Assembly: GCA_024449915.1 (NCBI GenBank)
Contig: JAMZAV010000967.1
Span: 161,380 to 225,379, forward strand
Length of the DNA stretch: 64,000 nucleotides
Origin: Sweltsa coloradensis
Taxonomy: Eukaryota; Arthropoda; Insecta; Plecoptera; Chloroperlidae
Reading direction: 5' to 3'
Position numbers and translations under genes: made by a program. This document shows, one piece after another, positions 35,105 to 47,593 of the stretch. Position 1 is the first letter of the stretch. Each line of letters starts with the position of its first letter. The notes beneath the pieces were generated by a model. It ran no database searches. It was not told the origin of the DNA and saw only the letters and a program-made list of their open reading frames with translations.

Positions 35105-35747
35105 GGATGAGCGTAGTGAAGATTCCATTCTACTACACTAAAGAAAAAAAATCCGGAATGTTTTTTTTTCTTCTTTTTTTTTGTATTTTTGTGTTTGTTA
35201 ACACGATTCCGGCTTAACCAATACTCCAATTTCAATCAAATTTTTTGATGTCCTTCAAAATCTCTGGACTGAGAACTGACACGTTTTTGAGCGCAATCGA
35301 AAATTTATTTCTTATGAAAATCACAATTTTACGAATTTTTTTCGTTTTTCTTGTTTTTTCTGTTTCTATTTTTGTGTATTTGTTAACACGATTCCGGCTA
35401 AACCGATACTCCAATGGCGATGAAATTTTCTGGAAGCCTTCGAAATCTCTGAACTTAGAACTGACACGTTTTTGAGCGCAATCAAAAAATATTTCTTATT
35501 AAAATAGCAATTTTACAATTTTTCTCGATTTTTTAAAATTGACTTCGACTTAACACCTACATTCTTTATTCGATTGTAATGATTTTTTTCACAGAACATT
35601 AAGTTTATAAATAAAGATATTCATGTGAAATTTGAGCGCAATCAAAAAAATATTTCTTATGAAAATCGCAATTTCACGTTTTTTCGTTTTAAAAAAATTA
35701 CGCTCATCCAACAACGCGCCTAAAAAAGCGTTTGCGAAGCTTCCTTG
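35105..35747 (+). mobile_element. Hel-1 element, copy c, with internal duplication
   Basis: Starts GGATGAGCGTAGTGAAG after TT and ends CTTG (mutated CTAG) before T. The block from GTTTGTTAACACGATTCCGG is present twice (about 35192 and 35379, period near 181-187), so part of the element is duplicated in tandem. The 3' end is of Hel-2 type (CGCGCC, GCGTTTGCGAAGCTTCC), whereas the body is Hel-1, which suggests exchange between subfamilies. Confidence 0.6.
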
Positions 35748-36556
35748 TATATTTAAACAGGAGCAAGTCTTTCTTGACTTAGAGTGCGACCTTCCTCATT
35801 GCATCACTTGGCACCAGACTGATCCTACGCGCTATGGTTTCATCCAGCTGTGACAAACCACTAGACCATCTCAATATTACCGTCATGCACCATGATTATC
35901 ACTTGGCATGGGGCTTCAACACGTGCGAACACACATCTTATTTATATACACGATTTACCCATGATATTGCAAGTATTATGATGTCGGTTTACTTATACGT
36001 ATGCGATCTATCAACACCTGGTAATGTTGGTAGAATAATTCAGATTTATTTATTTAACGTCTATCCTATTTAGTAATAACAACTAATTTACATTGGTACA
36101 TTGGAGGCTAAGGTGTTCAAACAAACACGTAAAATATAAACCTTTACAAAGCACATTTCTATATTATGTGTTTGCCATTTCCAAGGGTGTCTGTATTTAA
36201 TAAATAAAGTATATAAATTACATGATATAAATATATTATAAAACAAATCATGCCTGCATGTGTTCAACACAAACTAAAAATAGTAAGAGGGCTTGTAATA
36301 ATTATTCATTTAAAAATGCACCTTTTTGAATACATCTGTAAAATATGTAATATTCACAAGAATTTTTAAATATTTAAGTCAACAGTTAATTTTAAAATCA
36401 TTAGCAAACTTATATACCCATCTTAAAAACAATAAATGATATTATGTTTGATAATAAGAGTTCCTAGCTTGAGCTTGATTTTTTCTTCTATTATGAGTTT
36501 TTATGAACTGTTTTTAATGCATAACATATAAGCATAACTTTTCTGTGGTGTTTTTT
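35748..36556. other. A+T-rich sequence with an L1x-like tail
   Basis: 36045-36090 (minus) has TTTATTTATTTAACGTCTAT and CCTATTTAG, the terminal part of L1x. The remaining sequence, including open frames at 35632-36073 and 36088-36270, is not recognised. Confidence 0.4.
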
Positions 36557-36640
36557 GTGTGGCTCGTTGGTCTTGTGGTTAGCCTACCTGCTTCCAATGC
36601 AGCAGGTCCAGGGTTCGATTCCCGCAGAAAATGTCCAGAT
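36557..36640 (+). mobile_element. S1 head, tRNA-Gly(UCC)-like
   Basis: CTCGTTGGTCTTGTGGTTAG is followed by the arm CTGCTTCCAATGCAG, with TCC in the anticodon position, and CAGGGTTCGATTCCCGC. Animal tRNA-Gly(UCC) carries a very similar arm. The 3' acceptor strand does not pair with the 5' one and the S1 body is not clear after 36640, so this is a solo or truncated SINE head and not a tRNA gene. Confidence 0.65.
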
Positions 36641-37472
36641 CACTTTGGAATCATTACTAATGGAATCAGATTCAAATCCACTATATGAGGCAAGGAATGA
36701 ACAGACAACTGGTTATTATAAATTTTAATACCAATAATTGAAACTTAAAACTACAAAAGTCTTTTAAATGGGTATGTGCAACGATTTGTATTTCTATACG
36801 AGAGTTTTAGATGACGTCACACCGACTGTCGTGGCCGACTGGTGGGCAAAATTACATTCATCTAAACACAATGTTAAAAGGGTGAATTTGATTGAAGATT
36901 CCTTAAAGTTGAATTACATTGGGCAGTTGAAACTAATCAAATATGTATTCTTATATCTGTTATAAACGTTTTAACAACGAAACAATGGAAATTGAAGCCC
37001 TGGTTTTTAGAAAAACAATTAAAAGCTAGAACCATGTAAAAGCTGGTCTAAGGGCTATGCCAGCTGGCCACTTTCGAGCTTTAGAAAAATACCTACCATT
37101 ATGTGGCTGACAAAAAAGTATTTTATTGTTACTGGAAGAACCTAAGCTATCAAATATATGCCATATTTCGTCGTGCAAATTTTTAGATCAGTGTAGTCGA
37201 TGAACGCCAATCGTAGCAATGTTATAATTGTTTTGTTTGCTCACCACGGCCCAAACTTAGTAGATACTGCGCCGTCTAAAGCTTTCCTGAAACTCTCGAA
37301 TATCTTGTAGTATTTTAGGAAACGCTTTTTCCCCAATACATCATACAAAAATCATTATTCATTGTTGTCCCCAAACTTATACGTAATTTCTATATCCAGT
37401 AAAAATATGGATTATAATATATTTTCAATTGAATTTAAATCTTAACTTTTTGCAGTCTCGAACTGCATAATT
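36641..37472. other. A+T-rich sequence, nothing recognised
   Basis: The 65-codon frame at 36768-36965 (+) is somewhat protein-like in composition but has no motif. Confidence 0.35.
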
Positions 37473-38227
37473 GGATGAGCGAAGCGAAGACTTCAATTTC
37501 ACTGAACCCAAAAAAATTTAGCTCGGGTGTTTTTTGTTTGTTTGTTTGTTTGTTTGTTTGTTTGTCTGTTTGTTAACTCTCTACCAGACAAACGGCATAT
37601 CCGATCTTGATGAAAATTGGAGGGGACCTTCGAAATCTCTGAACTTAGAGGTGTATTGCTTTTGGGTACAATCGAAGAAATATTTTTCGTGATATCGTAC
37701 TTTTACGATTTTTTTCGATTTTAAGTGCGATATTTTCGTGACATTTGGGCCAATTCTGACCAAACGGGTAGGGTTACAACGTTCATATTATACATGGACA
37801 TTAAAGTTATGGTGATGTAGTACCTTTTGAAAGAAAAAGTTGAAAAAATTAGCAGAATCTATAGAAATAAAGCTTTCAATATGTTTTTTGATTTTTTGTG
37901 CGATATTTTCGTGCCATTTGGGCCAATTCTGACCAAACGGGTGGGGCTACAACGTTCATATTATACATGTACATTAAGGTTATGGTGAAGTAGTACCTTT
38001 TGAAAGAAAAAGTTAGCCAGAATACATAGAAATAAAGCTTTTAATATAAGTTTTTACGGGAAAACAATTGACAAGTAACAATAGAAACTTGGCAACAATC
38101 ACCTACAATGCGTAAGCAGAAAAACAAAGCACTTACAAAAGTAAAGATATCCCTCGCAAACTAAAAACTTTAAAAAAAAAGCTCATCCATCAACGCGATT
38201 AAAAAAAGCGTTTGCGAAGCTTCCTAG
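37473..38227 (+). mobile_element. Hel-2 element, copy a, with 172-bp tandem duplication
   Basis: Starts GGATGAGCGAAGCGAAGAC after TT; ends GCGAAGCTTCCTAG before T. The simple-repeat slot holds (GTTT)n, 37531-37574. The segment beginning TGCGATATTTTCGTG is duplicated in tandem (37726 and 37898). Near the 3' end CTCATCCATCAACGCG is followed by a run and GCGTTTGCG, forming an AACGC/GCGTT stem about 11 nt before CTAG. No coding frame. Confidence 0.65.
37531..37574 (+). repeat. (GTTT)n microsatellite inside Hel-2
   Basis: About ten GTTT units with one GTCT interruption, in the same slot as the poly-A of the copy at 32.5 kb. Confidence 0.95.
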
Positions 38228-39887
38228 TATAGACATTGTCGTAATCAAAACTACATATTTTATAACTAGCGTTATGTAATTTCCTTTACGAAGATTCTCC
38301 GATTTTTAGCAACACGAGGAATGTATGCAAATTATTCTTAACAGGTTTTAAGGAAAAACATTGCAAATGAAACGCACGCTCTACTTAAAGCGTGTATACA
38401 TTACAAGAAAACTAAAGTCATGACGCACTCTTGATCTTTAGGATAAAAAAATTGTTTTCTACGGTCACTTTCACAGCCTGGTGTAATTTATCTACGGACT
38501 GAGTTTTGTCACGACTTGAGGCGGAAGGTAGGAGGCTAGGAAAACTATTCCATTGCAGTGTGATTGTATTTTCCATGTCAACAAATAAGCAAGACTTTAA
38601 GAAAGATATTTTCATACATATTTGGATTTAAAATTATTTATTTTTTGAAACGTTGTTAAATACTTGTGTATGCGGAATTTATGGTATTTAATACAATCCA
38701 GAAATTGAATAAGATAATTCAAATCAATCGGCGAACAGATAATAAATCAAACACCTGAGGTGGTGGAATATTTGATTTTTGGTTTGTATTGAAGGGGTAT
38801 TCACCACCCTCTAAATTCAAAAAATATATTTCATTCAGGCTAGGTAGTTATGAATTTAGAATTTAATTTAAATTTAAATTTAAATTAACAAACAAAATAT
38901 TGGGTCCACAATTGGCCCACAAATATAAGCAAACTTGGTATTTTCCGAGCCAGGTCCCATCTGCAAAATTTTCCCATAAGAAACAACATGGGAACGATAT
39001 TTATGCCCCGTGACCTTGGAGGATTGTGATCCAATAAAATATTGGCAATTATTAACGTACTCGGTCCCTTTTTCTGCAAATCCTCTACATTTGTTTTTGT
39101 CTGGCAAGTGCTAGGGCAAAATATGCTGATAACCAAGAAGGGGCGATATTTAAAAATGCATATTTACCCGTGTTGAGTGTATATTTGTGCACAGTTTCAA
39201 GACACGATGATATAAAGGGCCATTTTAGATTGGTATGATGCTCTAGTATCTATGCGAAACAAAAAAGAAGCAGGTTAAATCCGAATTAAGATATGTTATC
39301 AATATTTATTATGAATCTTTTTCAAGATTGCTGACTTATGATACGTTTTTACCAATTTGATAGAAACAAAATTCTTGGCAGTTTAAATTTATTTTGTACT
39401 TTATCCACTACAATCAGTTACTGGTAGTTAAGTGGCATACAAGTTGCATTTATATTTTATTCTTACATAATTAAGTAAAAAATCTAAAATGGGCTACACA
39501 TGACATAGACAAAGAACCCAAATTAAAATATCCATATAGAGTATGTCTGCTTCCTAGCTCTAAAGAATTCGCAAAACTTTTTTCGACACGGAAGCCTGAA
39601 TTTAATTTACTCTTCTAGTTGTTGTAGTTTTTACCCCGCTTTTCTACGCCCAAGCATGCAAAGAGTTCTGGGTAATGAATCCATCAAAGCCCTCGAGTAC
39701 CTTGAAAACTACGCTTCACTGGCTGTCCTCGATTCTCAGTGAAACCAGATTAGCGTCAGAGACATTATTCAATAAACAAACTCGTTATACTAATCGAGCA
39801 AGTAAAACTGCAAGTTGTTTGTTGTCTGGTTGTCTTGTGTACGCAAGTGTGAATCTTGCTTATAATGACGGATTTTCACTTCTTTAT
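38228..39887. other. A+T-rich sequence with repeat scraps
   Basis: 38687-38707 (TTTAATACAATCCAGAAATT) is the S3 flanking arm. 38812-38862 matches 18905-18960. 38861-38888 is an (AAATTT)n palindromic run. Open frames at 38880-39136 (-) and 39675-39998 (+) have no motif; the second ends inside P sequence. Confidence 0.4.
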
Positions 39888-39995
39888 TTGGGAGCAAAGC
39901 TCTCTATCATGATTCAGTTTTCTGTCCGTTCGTGTGTGCGTGTGTCACGTCCCACGATAAAAACCGAACATGACATCCGATTGACATGCGGTTTT
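39888..39995 (+). mobile_element. P repeat, 5' part, interrupted by S1
   Basis: TTTGGGAGCAAAGCTCTC, TTTTCTGTCCGTTCGTG, GTGCGTGTGTCACGTCCCAC, AAAACCGAACATGACATCC and GATTGACATGCGGTTTTT. The remainder of P is missing where an inverted S1 begins, so S1 probably inserted into P. Confidence 0.65.
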
Positions 39996-40240
39996 TAAAT
40001 AAATAAAATACATAAATAAATTTATTAAGAGTCTACCCACTCAGTTTATAACTGATTTTCATGTGGGGGACAGTAAATCAAAGCGACCAAGCCAACCCTG
40101 TAGACGCAATCGACGATACGTGGCGATAACCAACCAAAGTTGATATTTTTAATAGGAAATATAGCAATCAGTGGTATGGACAGTGCGAACACCCGCGGAT
40201 CAACGCCAGAATCAACAAGGCCGATTAAGAATAACTTCAA
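39996..40240 (-). mobile_element. S1 SINE, 3' half, inverted
   Basis: On the minus strand it has GGCCTTGTTGATTCTGGCG, CGCGGGTGTTCGCACTG, CATACCACTGATTGC, CAAAGATCGATT-like sequence mutated to CAACTTTGG, GCGTCTACAGGGTTGGC, CCCCCACATGAAAATCAG and the tail with AAATAAAT. The 5' end is lost at about 40240. Confidence 0.8.
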
Positions 40241-42175
40241 CACAACACTACACAACAAGTTGGCATTGACCATTAACAAGGATGATACATAATGTTTTTC
40301 GTGATGGTGGTTTTTTGACAAATTTTGGGGGTATTGGATAATTTTTTTAAAGCCTGGCATCCATACACCAAGGAATTTTCAAAGGCAGAAGAATTTTATT
40401 TTTGAATCCTTAATTAATAACAACTTAAAAAAGGTATATTTATGTTTTTTTATGAGAGTATGTAAATGAAAATTCTTGAATTCTTTTCAATTCTTACTAA
40501 TTAATTTTGGAAATGCTGATCTAAGCGTATAGCGTTGATTTTTCTCACACCTTTGTAGATTTGTAATATCACAAAACAATTAGTATTAATAAGGATCACA
40601 TAAAACATAACATTGAGCAAAGAATCTCAAAGAGGTTCTAAACTAAATGTTAATATATATTCTTAATTAATAAACTATTACTGAACAACACTGAGAAAAA
40701 AATAATATCACAATATTAAACGTAGAAATTCGTAACTCGAGTTTCACTGTTTAATAATTGAAAGATCACACCTTCTGTCCAGAGCCTGATAAAAGTATTA
40801 ATTTTCTGTCATAAAAGTGGGAAATTTAATTTCCTGTCAATTTATTTTCTCCGCTGCTTCGACTCTAAGATGATGATGATGATCTAGAAAGCTGCGGCGT
40901 GGAATCTCTAACAAGTGTGCAGTGAGCTTCGTCTCATGACTCAAGGCTTCCGTTTCCTGTTGTTGTAAGTGTTGTGTTAGATATTATTATTGCCTGTGGA
41001 TGCGGTGAACTTGGTAAAATAGGTCATCACTGCAGTAGTGGTTATATTTTGTTGGCCTTCCCTTGTGGTTTATCTATTTTTAATTGTGTTATCATAATGT
41101 TAAGATATGTTTTTGTTACTTTTGTATAAATCAGGCAACACAATACAATCTGTAGTAATTGAACTTTTTTAAATGCATTTGTCCTATTCAATTATAAAAA
41201 CTGACTAACTGATTTACTATGCACTAGACTGTGTTCTGAGATAAATTTAAAAATCTTTGCGACCTTATGACCTTATGTCGAATGCATTACACTTATTAAA
41301 CTTTCGTGCATGCTATATTTTCACACCAAGCCTATTTTGGCTCTTTTTGAAAGGATGGATTGTGTCTTTGGGGAGAAAACTCTTTTTCACAGAAGAAGAT
41401 TGAGTTGTGGTGGTGGGGAGGGCAGGGAAGAAGGGAGAAGGAGGGGGAAGAATCTTTGTGATGTCAATGACATCTAGGGTGCATCAAACAATCTGTAACA
41501 TCGCGATGAACACTCTGAGAATTGAATGCTTTTTGTGACGTTTCCTATTCAAATCGTTCTCTGAATAAAAAAATAAGAAATTAACAATTGGGTATGGGAG
41601 AACCAAAATATAGGGAGCAAAGCTACTTATTCCACACATTGTCGACAAACAATAAACAAAGTAAATTTTATTGTGCATTTAAATCTCTTGGGGGAGGTGC
41701 CTAGATTGTACCAAAATACTTAATCTTATAGTGCATTAAAATATATTTTGGCAGAGTGCCAAATTAAAAAAAAATCAAATTAATATTATCAAACTCTTTC
41801 CGTACTTTTAGCACTGCAAAAAAGAGGAGGAATATGCCTCCGTTCATAACGAAGTACAATATCTACCATATAAAACCTTAACCACACCCCATGCATTACC
41901 TGAGAAGAACAGTACAGTTATTTACTACCCACACAAATCGTGTTACCGACCTCTTACACGGCGGAAAGTCATTGACTACAACGTATCTTCTTGGCAGTCA
42001 TTTAATTTGACTATAATCCCAAGTGAAGATGTAAATGTAATGTTGATGGTTCTATATCCATACAGGGAGTCGCAACCGCGGCGTGGGAAGTGGTCAGTTA
42101 TGTGTAAGACATTTTATTTGTCTGACTCTAGTCATGGCGCCCGAGAGATTATAATGAAACAACACTATGATGTTA
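40241..42175. other. A+T-rich block, mostly featureless
   Basis: 41175-41215 (GTCCTATTCAATTATAAAAA then CTGA) resembles the L1x/S1 terminal hairpin region on the minus strand. A purine-rich GGAG patch lies at 41405-41455. The frame at 41484-41678 (-) is not convincing. Confidence 0.35.
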
Positions 42176-42262
42176 AGTAGGTAGCTCAAGCTTTACACGT
42201 AGGAGGTACAAGGTTCGATATCCGCAACCGGTAATCCTGGCTGAAAGATTGAAATATGACTT
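42176..42262 (+). mobile_element. S2 SINE, head and first body segment
   Basis: GTAGGTAGCTCAAGCTTTAC, GTAGGAGGTACAAGG, B-box-like AAGGTTCGATATCCGC, then GGTAATCCTGGCTGAAAG, matching GGCAATCCTGACTGAAAG of S2. Confidence 0.6.
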
Positions 42263-43171
42263 TATAATGAGATCGATCAATTATTATCATTGTCCATTAT
42301 CTGCCCAGTCTCATCACACAATATATTTTTAAAAACAATTTTTAACCAAACTGGAATTTAGTTTTTCAAACGATTGTAACGAGAATCCACATGCATAATT
42401 TCAAGCCATTGATGGAAGTAAACAGAACAAAACTAGCCATCGCTAGGTTATAAAATTAATGTTTTGGTGATTCATTTATTTGAATCATTGTTTTTTTAAT
42501 TAAATAAATATGCTCGGGTGTACTGTGGTCACATTATACTTTACAATTTAAATAAATTTGTTTACTTTTACCCATCTTTTACCTGTTCAATATTTTAGGA
42601 AAAATGTCATTATAAAATACATTTACATTTAATTATTACATAGTTATGTAATGTATAAAACATATGGCACCACCTGATACACGTACGTATTTAAGCCGGT
42701 TAAACCCAAAAGTTAAACAAATCAACAAACCAAATAGTGCACGCAAGTCAAGTTATTTCATTAATTGTCCTGAAATCAAACTATGTATCATTGATTATTG
42801 TTAGTAAAAACTAAAGTTAAGGCATTCAATTCTCTACGGTTTATCCAAAATTGATTTTCCCGTTATTTAATTCGTGTTGCATGTAGACTACTCCTTCTGA
42901 GATTCCTGACATGGCAACTATACACTTAAGCACGCGTCTAGGGAGCAAGGTTACTAGGGTGGGCGATCAGGTCTTCCTATATCCAGACCTCGTCTTTGTG
43001 TGGAGAGTTCGCCGAACTTCCAACAGTTAGTTTTTATCATTGGATAGTCAAACACTACCCACTTCTCCCCATTCTACAGACATGACCCATGCATCTTCTA
43101 CAGTGCGTTGAACCTAGCCATATTTTTCACTTTATGTTCTAAGATTCGTTATTTATATACATGTTTCTATA
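42263..43171. other. A+T-rich sequence, nothing recognised
   Basis: No repeat family or credible coding frame is seen. Confidence 0.4.
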
Positions 43172-43421
43172 ACTGACAGATGTAGCTCCTCTGTTTTGCG
43201 AGGTTATGGGTTCGTTAACCGCCACCAGCAATCCCAACTGAAAGTTTTACTTTTTTCCAAGTTTTTTACAGTCGTGGATGTGAATGCAAGGAATAGATTT
43301 GTTTTAAACTATCTTCGGTTAATCCTTTTACGACTATCCTACCTCCACCACCATACCTGATAAGGGACGGGACATGTAATCGTCCATGGGTAGGTTTCCT
43401 ACGAGAAATTACAAAAAATGT
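43172..43421 (+). mobile_element. S2 SINE, nearly full length, decayed
   Basis: GATGTAGCTCCTCTG, GCGAGGTTATGGGTTCG (B box), CAGCAATCCCAACTGAAAG, TACAGTCGTGGATGTGAATG, GGAATAGATTTGTTTTAAAC and, after a diverged middle, GGTAGGTTTCCTACGAGAAA. The last segment matches the S2 3' end at 7592 (minus), which supports the S2 terminus. Confidence 0.6.
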
Positions 43422-43599
43422 ATGTATAAATTAAAGGTGGCCATCGATTTACAAAGAAGATCATATTTGTAACTATCTCCAAAATAAACTACATGCTTAA
43501 GTTGGCCTTTAAAAAAAGAATGTATTGAGACAACCATATTTGGTATTAAGCACAATTAAAATGTCAAAAATCAAGATTTAAATACATTTTTTTGTATTT

Positions 43600-43905
43600 G
43601 AAACATTTTTAGGAACTTTTCCTGGTTCCAGTTGTCATCTCGTCGATATGCAATTTTGCATAACTGTCAATCAAGGATATGATCACTTTTTCTTCTATAG
43701 TCAAAAATTACTCAACATTGTTGCGCATTACGCACAGATAAATTCCGAAATTGATCGATTTTGATGATTTTACAAAAATCCAAAATCTTGAAAATTCATT
43801 TGATTTATTTACATTTTTTGTGATGGTTTTAAAAATTGTGCCTCTATAAAAAACTTTTTAATGATGAGCATAACATGTGCAAAGGCTGGTAACAATCCAA
43901 TAAAA
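43600..43905 (+). repeat. J repeat, plus copy
   Basis: Matches the reverse complement of 58985-59300 over several blocks: AATATGCAATT-like TATGCAATTTTGCATAACTG, CAAGGATATGATCACTTTT, ATTACTCAACATTG, ATAAATTCCGAAAT and TTTTACAAAAATCCAAAATC. Divergence is substantial and no terminal repeats or coding frame are apparent, so this is an old repeat of unknown class. Confidence 0.55.
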
Positions 43906-45424
43906 ACTGGCTTCAGGAAAAGTTCAAGAAAAAAAGCACTGGTATTTCAGACTCTTTATTATAAACTTGTAATCATTTCCTCGTTATTTTTAACTCAACA
44001 ATGATACAATTCCACCATCTCAAGGTCAACATCTTATCCTAACACTTGCTCAGATTTAAAGAACAAAGTGATTCAAACTTGGCGCCCACTCTCTCGCGAT
44101 CGTTCAGTCTAATAACATGATGGCGGTGCATTAATTACGCTGGGTGGCCGTGAAGTTTTGCACCCACGGTGACTGAACTTGGGCCTCGCCTAGAGTAAGA
44201 CAGGAGACGGATACAGCCTAACTCGAGCCTTTTATTGACATAGGCTGAACTAGCTTTGTCTTACATCGACGATATACTTGTTTTATGTTTTACACGAGTA
44301 TAAATTCTTATAATAATAGCATTTAACAAAACCGCTTGATAATAAAACTCTCTTAACAGCTGTAAGAAAAGTATAATAATTCTTGTGTTGATTGATTTAG
44401 TATCAATTTTATTGATTCACTAATTTTCTTTTTATTGACTCAATTGATTGAATTGAATTAATTAATTGATTAATTAATTATTAATACGAACTTAAGTAAA
44501 GTTTTGATGCCATTTAACATCAAGCCTATACCACAATTAAAATTTGAAAACGTGTGATTATCTAATTTAAATCAGGGACACGTATATAATATTTATGATA
44601 TAGATTTACAAACAACAAAACAACAATTTATATACTGATATGTATAATGATTTATTAGGTGTCATATTGATGATAAATGAAACAGTCATTTATGTTTTGG
44701 GTATTTTATATCTAAAAAACATGTATTGAATGAATGATTCATTAATTATTAATTCAAATTATTTCTGTGTTCACTTACGGATTACATTATACAAACATGT
44801 TTATCGTAAAGACAAGGAAAATGATTGATTTCCTGACAGACTGGCTAAGTAAGGAATTATTGATATTGGACTGTAGTCCAAGTATAAATATATTAATGCA
44901 ATTGTCAGCCTACTCAGTACTATAACAATGCAATAACTGATAATCAGTGGGAGTTGATAAGTATACCATAAATAACTGTTACCTTACTATTTTTCTTCAA
45001 AGTCGTAATTTTCATATAACAACAACGATTTAAAAACCCATTTATGAGATAAAGCACTTCCTTCAAAATATCAAGTAGTATTATATAGAAATGTACTTAG
45101 TTGTTTTCATAACCGAAGTTCTGCTGTTCACGTCCAGATTTCCATACAACACAAAATAGCATTTACAATTTAATATTTGTAAATAAACAGTACAAGTATT
45201 TTTGTATCATTATTCTTGGAATTAATTGCTTTAACTAATGGTAATTTCAAAACATAAAGCACACCTTAAGCTGCATTTCGAAGGAAAGCTTAATTAACTG
45301 TATGCGATTTGTAAATGGTGAATTATAGACGGTCACTGACATACTCAAAAGTAACAACCGACCATATATTTGACCACCAACGTTATAGTATGAATTGTTT
45401 TATTATTCGAATGTTACAAACTTC
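43906..45424. other. A+T-rich sequence, one promoter-like patch
   Basis: 44085-44140 has GGCGCCCACTCTCTCGCGAT, TCAGTC and GATGGCGG (YY1-like) in a G+C-richer patch, weak evidence for a TATA-less promoter. 44449-44487 is a (TTAA)-rich run. No gene is recognised. Confidence 0.3.
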
Positions 45425-45665
45425 TACTAACCCGGTTCGGCAGTCCGACCTATATGACTGTCAAGGTTACACCCTCCTTTCGGATGGGACGTTAAGCCGT
45501 TGGTCCCCTTGGTACTTTTCGAAAGGAGTAGTCTACGTGCCGGTACCGGGTTTCCCCTCCTCCCTTCTGTTCACACTTCACTCTCATCTATCACCACTCA
45601 TCGTCTCGAATAGCAAAAATGCATTAATATGAGACGTTAAGCAATACACAATCAATCAATCAACC
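45425..45665 (+). mobile_element. S4 repeat, 3' part with ATCA tail
   Basis: CGGTTCGGCAGTCCG, ATGACTGTCAAGGTTACACC, TCGGATGGGACGTTAAGCCG, TTGGTCCCCTTGG, CTACGTGCCGGTACCGGG, CTATCACCACTCATCGTCTC, GCATTAATATGAGACGTTAAG and an (AATC)n tail at 45649-45663. It agrees with 63010-63285 throughout. Similar GGGACGTTAA-type motifs occur in 3' parts of SINEs and LINEs of various invertebrates. The open frame at 45315-45632 is incidental. Confidence 0.7.
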
Positions 45666-46599
45666 AAATTAAGAAAACAACAGTCTAGGTCTGGCCACAG
45701 GTGTCTTAAGAAACCAGTCACAGCTAGGTGAAAAATAGTAGAATATGTGGGGGTTAAACAAGGAAAGATTGTGGGCGTTTTTCACAAGAACCTGCAAAGC
45801 ACACTTTAAACGTAAACATGATATTATCGACAGCACAATAGAATGGTAAATGTGATTCCCTCTTGTGTATGAGGCACCCACTTTGACCAGCCTTGGTTAA
45901 CAATATGACGTATTTGAATATTTGCGTCACAACAAGGGCGTTAACAGGAAACTTAGCGAGTAAAAGGGGTGGGTTGGGAGGGAGGTCAGCTTCAGAACTG
46001 TATGTTTGTTTACGTCATAGGACCACTTCCCGATTAAATCGACATTGGTGGTATATTAATTGTTTTACTATTTTAAATACTATTTTATATTTTTATAGTA
46101 TAAATACATTTGAAAACTAATTAACAGCGAAACTTACCGATGTAGGTTGCTAAAAAAATAAAGCTATGCAACACTTGAAATTCATGTTATTGTTCAAATT
46201 AATGAAGTGTCTAATTTGAAAACGTTCAAGAAACATAACCCAACAAATTGTGAGAATAAAGAAGCACTTATAGAACATATAATATAGAAACATAAAAGAG
46301 ATAGTTAAAACGATTTAAAAAATTTACTGAACGTCTCGGATTATAACGAGTTTTAGCATTGAAAAGAGAGTAATAACATATAATTGTTTTGAATGTTGTC
46401 AAATAGCCAGTTGGTCTAGTATGAAATGCTGTTTCTACATTCATGTTAATCCCTTATATTGCATTAATGTGCACAAGTATTCCTGGTTGATAAGGTTACA
46501 GTCTACTCATAACAATATTCTGCCATTGAACAGGCCTAATTTAGATTTCACAAATTTCGTCATCAAGTAAATAATATAACCGATAATTAGCTTCAATAA
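45666..46599. other. A+T-rich sequence, nothing firm
   Basis: At 46408-46460 AGCCAGTTGGTCTAGTATG could be an S3 A-box remnant. Small open frames at 45669-45881 (-) and 45893-46120 (+) have no motif. Confidence 0.35.
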
Positions 46600-46829
46600 T
46601 GTCTTTAGTCACTCCGTTGTGCACTCACAATTTATATTTACACTTACACACTCACTAACACAATCATACACTCAACGTACATACAACACCACTCATACAT
46701 TCATGTTTATATTATTTTTATAGACATCATGTAACTAATTTTATACCCTATGTAATATTTGGTAAATTGTACATGCGGGACATTGCGTCCTGTTGTAATG
46801 TAGCCACAAATAAACAAATAAATAAATCA
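46600..46829 (+). mobile_element. Possible LINE 3' end
   Basis: A C/A-rich stretch (ACACTCACTAACACAATC) is followed by GACATTGCGTCCTGTTG, TAATGTAGCCACAAATAAAC and an AAATAAAT tail. A sharp transition into a short tetranucleotide tail after such sequence is typical of LINE 3' ends. There is no second copy here to confirm it. Confidence 0.35.
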
Positions 46830-47593
46830 AGATTGGTATAGATGTCAATATGTAGTTAGTTCAAAACTTCAAATTACTCCTCTCGTTGTCCGTTTTATCA
46901 CAATTTACAAAAATGTGTTCCTTTATTTTATATTGAAATTAACACTATCATTATAATAGACAGTTATTTCCTCCAATAAATTAAGTTTTACATCATTACG
47001 TCATGCATCACCTTTATTGGCTTGGATTCGGGTATTGCCCATTCTGCCCACTATCAACATCCATAGATCTCGCCTTTTTATTGTCCTTGAACTCTTGTTT
47101 CCTAATTTATTGATTTGATTATAGTTTTACCCTTGAAAGCAAATACACACAAATCTTATGCTATTTAGGTTCAAAGTCATTCGCTCCACCTAACTAGTTT
47201 AATAGAACATTTATTGGTGATTCGTGACTAAGCATTACCTTGCAGATATTTGCGAAATGGTTTATTTGAAATAATTTACGAATAACAATCAGTCTAAGAC
47301 ATTCTGTTAATTAATACAAAATAAAGTTATCCCGCAATATCAAATGGCCAAATTTTAAATATGCAATCGAGATAGAGCTTTTATGAAAAAGTTTTATTAT
47401 TTGAGAAATATATGCCCAGTACGTTTGTGAAGTTTCACTAGTTTTTTTATTAAATTATTTACATCGTTAAAATGACCTTAAAGATATTTTTTCCTCTATA
47501 AATTATTGTTTTTTTATTTTTTTATTTTTTTACTAAACGTTAATGAAAAATACAAAAAGTTGAAGTAAAATCATGAATCGAATGACATTAAGG
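46830..47593. other. A+T-rich sequence, nothing recognised
   Basis: A T-rich run lies at 47505-47532. No repeat family or gene is seen. Confidence 0.4.

Noticed and set aside
36557..36640. Functional tRNA-Gly gene
   Set aside because: Anticodon and T arms look good but the acceptor strands do not pair and a SINE family with the same head exists in the window.
39675..39998. 107-codon plus-strand frame
   Set aside because: Its end lies inside a P repeat and its start has no motif; composition fits chance.
40046..40360. 104-codon minus-strand frame
   Set aside because: Most of it is the body and tail of an inverted S1 SINE.
45315..45632. 105-codon plus-strand frame
   Set aside because: The second half is S4 repeat; no protein motif.
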